Shown here in pieces: positions 13,523-16,148 of a stretch of 16,148 bases of DNA. The stretch comes from JACCQS01 sp050999295 (GTDB taxonomy: Bacteria; Actinomycetota; Actinomycetes; Mycobacteriales; Geodermatophilaceae): NCBI GenBank assembly GCA_050999295.1, contig JBPCPI010000011.1, positions 1 to 16,148 of the forward strand. Direction: 5' to 3'. The notes beneath the pieces were generated by a model. The model was not told the DNA's origin, searched no databases, and saw nothing but the letters and a program-made list of their open reading frames with translations. Within the stretch, counting starts at the first letter, position 1; each line of letters opens with the position of its first letter. A program made the translations under genes and the position numbers.

Positions 13523-15583
13523 TCATGGCGACGGCGCGGTGAGCAGGCCGGCGGGCGAGCCGATCGAATACGTGACAAGCAGGCCGCCGGCAGTCCGCTG
13601 CACCGACTTCGGGTTGTATGGCGCGGGTTGTTCGGCGAGGAAGTCGGCCACCTCCTCGGTCGCGGCGCCGGCCTGGGAGACCGGGACGCCGTCGATCTCG
13701 GAGATGAGCAGGGCACGCCTGGGCTGCTCGAGGCTCTCCTCCCCGGGTAGGGCAGGCACGTCAGCGATCGTGAGGTCCCCGACCGATGCCGCCTCGGGCA
13801 GCACCGTCAGGGCACGCGCGTCGACCAGGCCTCCGGTCATCAGGTCCTCGACGCCGGGGGCGATGTCGAGCGCGGGGTTGTCGACCAGCGCCCTACCGGC
13901 CGCCGATCGAGCAGCACGGTCGAGTTGTTCCTGCTGCTGGGCGGCGTCGCTGCCACCGCGCATGACCCGATGCACCGTGACCTGGGTGTCGCCCTGCCCG
14001 AACGTGGCCACGACGACCGAGTTGTCCAGCGCCTCGGCCACGATGGGGAACCCGTCGGGAAAGGTCCGCAACGAGTTCGTGCTGATGACGTAGTCGTAGT
14101 CCTGCCAGCCATTGGGAGCCAGGTCCGCGACCGCAGGGTCGGTGTCGACCTTGTAGTACCAGACCACGTTCTCCCGCGGGAAGCCCGCGTCCACCATGTC
14201 GACCCACATCGCGTCGTCGACCACGATCCGGTAGTCGCGGTCGACGTTTTGCTCGACCCAGGTCTGGGCCTCTCGCATCGGCTGGTCCAGGTCGGCGAGC
14301 AGCAGCCCGCGCAGCTGGACCGCCCACATCGGCGCCGCCACCGCCGTGGCGAGCATGGCAAGGACGGCGGTCACGACCCCGGCCCGCCGACGGCGGACCG
14401 AGACCTTGGCGCGGGCCCGTCGCAGGGCGACCTCGACGGCCGCCGGGATCAGCAGCGCGGCGAAGGGCAGCAGCGCAATCACGTAGGGGATCGGTAGGTA
14501 GCCCGGGCGGAACATGAAGGCCACCAGGGACAACAGCGCCGTCGCCACCGGCCAGAACCGGCGCTCGCGCAGCGCCAGGATCGCGGCCAGCGGCGCGACC
14601 ACCGCGATCACCGGGTCGAGCTGCAACCACTGGCTCGTCGTCACCCGGGCCTGGCTCGAGGCATCGAACAGACTCCCGCTCGCTCCGCGACCGAACAGTT
14701 GGAAACCGACGCCGTCGAACAAGCTGACCCGGTTGGCACCCGGCAACAGTTCACCCTTGATCACCGAGAACAGTACGTAGGCCAGGCCGAGCAGAACGAC
14801 GGTCGCCGCGGCGAGCGACAACGTGTAACGCCGGGTCCCGCGATCGGCTCCGCGCCACATCTGCCAAGCCAGGAAGGGCAGCATCAGCAGAAACGTTTCC
14901 TTGCTGAGGACCGCGATCGAGAAGCACACACCGGCGCCGGTGAAGGCGAGCAGTTGCCTGCGCGGGGCGAGGGCAAGGACGAAGGCGGCAAGCAGCCAGG
15001 GGGTGGCCACGTTGTCGAGAAACACGCTGCGGTGGAACTGCACCGCCAGTGGGGACAGCGCGTAGATCGCCACCGCCGCTGCAGAGGCGGGCCGGGACAG
15101 GCGCAGCCGCCGCGCCAGCATCCACAGCAGGACGACCGAGACGAGGTGCGCGACGAGCATGGCCTCTCGACCGGCAAGCACCGCAGTGTCGTACCGGGAG
15201 AAGGCTCCGGTCAGCTGTGTCCAGCCCGCGATCTGGATCCAGCCCAGCGGTGGGTGGTCGTACCAGAACGTGTAATGACTGAGTTCACTGAACCGCTCGA
15301 CCGCGAAAGCCTGTGCAGTGTAAGTGCCTTCGTCATCGATGCGCTGCGGGGAACCACCCATGTTGATCCACTGGACCAACGCGGTGAGGACAAACACTGG
15401 GGCGAACCAGATCAGCGAGGACTTCTTGCCCCGGAGCCACTCGGTGACCTGCGCCCGGCGGCCGATCGGAGAGTCGCCCGATCCCGACGACGGCGTCGAG
15501 CCGCGGTCGAGGACCTCGCGTTGATCGTCGTCAGCGCGCCCGCTCATGAGTTGGGCGCTGCTGCGTTCCAGGGTGCTGGTCAT
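13523..15583 (-). CDS. GT39-like (ArnT/PMT superfamily) membrane glycosyltransferase with extracellular C-terminal domain
   Basis: A 686-residue GT-C fold enzyme expected to transfer a sugar from a polyprenyl-phosphate donor on the outer face of the membrane. After a 55-residue polar N-terminus comes the first helix (57-74), then the catalytic loop motif RIDDEGTYTAQAF (81-93) with acidic DDE, then YDHPPLGW (108-115), the usual second motif of the GT39/GT83 group. RSVFLDN (185-191) and LSKET (226-230) are also typical. About ten or more helices extend to about residue 415. The rest, about 270 residues, is soluble and presumably outside. The ATG at 15583 overlaps the stop of the upstream GT2 gene as ATGA. 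The frame is open beyond it but that part is out-of-frame GT2 sequence. The donor may come from the DPM1-like/GtrA pair in the same run. Confidence 0.88.
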   Translation of the reverse strand: MTSTLERSSAQLMSGRADDDQREVLDRGSTPSSGSGDSPIGRRAQVTEWLRGKKSSLIWFAPVFVLTALVQWINMGGSPQRIDDEGTYTAQAFAVERFSELSHYTFWYDHPPLGWIQIAGWTQLTGAFSRYDTAVLAGREAMLVAHLVSVVLLWMLARRLRLSRPASAAAVAIYALSPLAVQFHRSVFLDNVATPWLLAAFVLALAPRRQLLAFTGAGVCFSIAVLSKETFLLMLPFLAWQMWRGADRGTRRYTLSLAAATVVLLGLAYVLFSVIKGELLPGANRVSLFDGVGFQLFGRGASGSLFDASSQARVTTSQWLQLDPVIAVVAPLAAILALRERRFWPVATALLSLVAFMFRPGYLPIPYVIALLPFAALLIPAAVEVALRRARAKVSVRRRRAGVVTAVLAMLATAVAAPMWAVQLRGLLLADLDQPMREAQTWVEQNVDRDYRIVVDDAMWVDMVDAGFPRENVVWYYKVDTDPAVADLAPNGWQDYDYVISTNSLRTFPDGFPIVAEALDNSVVVATFGQGDTQVTVHRVMRGGSDAAQQQEQLDRAARSAAGRALVDNPALDIAPGVEDLMTGGLVDARALTVLPEAASVGDLTIADVPALPGEESLEQPRRALLISEIDGVPVSQAGAATEEVADFLAEQPAPYNPKSVQRTAGGLLVTYSIGSPAGLLTAPSP

Positions 15584-16148
15584 CGGATCGACTCCACTCG
15601 GCCGGCGCGCGCCATGGCAGGCTCCGGTAGGGGCCGGCGTGGTTCCGGCACGGTCGGGATGGGCGTCGGCGACGCCGACGGCGCCGCTGACGTCCGGTGG
15701 GCATTGGTGTGCTCGGTCTTCTCCCAGGCGTTGATCCCGCGCAGCTCCCGGATCACCGCTCGAACGGCTGCCGCGGCGAGGAAGACCTGGTACGGGAAGG
15801 TGCCCAGCAACAGACGCAGATAGTCGCGCGCTCGTACCTTTACTGCGTACATCCGCCCGAAGTCCCCCAGTCCGGCGGTTTCCACGACCAGCGTGAGCAG
15901 GGTCGGCACGATCGGCAGGAAACTCACCAGCGCGACGATCGTCGGCACCTTGGCAGTGACGATGAGCACGATCGAGATCGGGATCATCAAGCCGGTGAAG
16001 GCCTGCAGGAACGGCATCGCCAGGAGATAGCGGGCCATCAGCCGCTGCCGACGGGTGGGCAGCTTGCGCCACTCGCCCTTGCGCAGCACCTGCAGAAAGC
16101 CCTGGTTCCACCGGGTGCGCTGTTTGTAGAGCGAACGCAGGGTCGGCG
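15580..16148 (-). CDS. Processive GT2 polysaccharide synthase (BcsA/cellulose synthase-like), C-terminal part, cut by the window edge
   Basis: The last about 189 residues of a membrane glycosyltransferase family 2 protein; the frame runs off the right end of the window, so the N-terminal catalytic half is missing. The first residues read PTLRSLYKQRTRWNQGFLQV, which contains QRTRW, the QxxRW motif of processive synthases such as cellulose, hyaluronan and chitin synthases. Three hydrophobic segments follow (LLAMPFLQAFTGLMIPISIV, IVALVSFLPIVPTLLTLVV, LLLGTFPYQVFLAAAAV), then the RGINAWEKTEHTNAHR block common in actinobacterial GT2 synthases, and a Pro/Ser-rich tail of about 45 residues. Its stop overlaps the GT39 start (ATGA). 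An internal ATG at 16089 is not the true start because the motif lies before it. The polymer made cannot be told from this fragment. Confidence 0.87.
   Translation of the reverse strand, partial: PTLRSLYKQRTRWNQGFLQVLRKGEWRKLPTRRQRLMARYLLAMPFLQAFTGLMIPISIVLIVTAKVPTIVALVSFLPIVPTLLTLVVETAGLGDFGRMYAVKVRARDYLRLLLGTFPYQVFLAAAAVRAVIRELRGINAWEKTEHTNAHRTSAAPSASPTPIPTVPEPRRPLPEPAMARAGRVESIR

Noticed and set aside
13523..16111. A single continuous minus-strand open frame of 862 codons that could be read as one very large glycosyltransferase
   Set aside because: The first 176 codons have no membrane or domain character and are the wrong frame of the GT2 gene, whose correct frame carries QRTRW and three helices. 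The ATGA at 15583-15580 separates two genes.

Overview
The window is high-GC DNA from an actinobacterium. This is inferred from the gene content: a DesA-type acyl-ACP desaturase, a mycothiol-type maleylpyruvate isomerase-fold protein, an EspI-like P-loop ATPase, a class F sortase, many GTG starts and 4-bp ATGA/GTGA gene overlaps. I cannot fix the genus; a lineage of the Frankiales/Geodermatophilales/Mycobacteriales type is a guess. I see no RNA genes, CRISPR, insertion sequences or prophage.

Layout, left part (1-7122): mostly housekeeping or metabolic genes. The 3' end of an acyl-ACP desaturase (+) converges on a secreted lipase-like alpha/beta hydrolase (-). Next is a translationally coupled tldD-pmbA peptidase pair (-). 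A low-molecular-weight protein-tyrosine phosphatase (+) is divergent from tldD. A YeeE/TsuA-type thiosulfate transporter (-) follows, divergent from a small DinB/MDMPI-fold protein (+). The gene-free stretches are all under 210 bases and hold inverted repeats that could be terminators or operators.

Middle (7298-9289): one + strand gene for an EspI-like protein. It has about 360 disordered, tryptophan-studded residues followed by a MinD/ParA-like ATPase. No ESX secretion gene is present in the window. Its 3' end overlaps the antisense GtrA gene by 202 bases.

Right part (9088-16148, all on the minus strand, read from right to left): a tightly packed run of seven genes. In order of transcription they are: a membrane GT2 polysaccharide synthase with QxxRW motif (cut by the window edge), a GT39-like membrane glycosyltransferase, a secreted DUF4397 protein with a sorting-signal-like C-terminus, a membrane-anchored GH8 glycoside hydrolase, a class F sortase carrying a lipobox, a DPM1-like GT2 glycosyltransferase, and a GtrA-family flippase-like membrane protein. 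Four of the six junctions are 4-bp stop/start overlaps and a fifth (GT39/DUF4397) offers one.

This run is the most interesting part. A processive GT2 next to a GH8 hydrolase recalls bacterial cellulose-type operons (BcsA/BcsZ). Here it is combined with lipid-linked sugar genes and a dedicated sortase plus probable substrate. My working inference is a surface-polysaccharide export and modification system whose DUF4397 protein is anchored to the cell wall by the sortase. The function is not proven by sequence alone.
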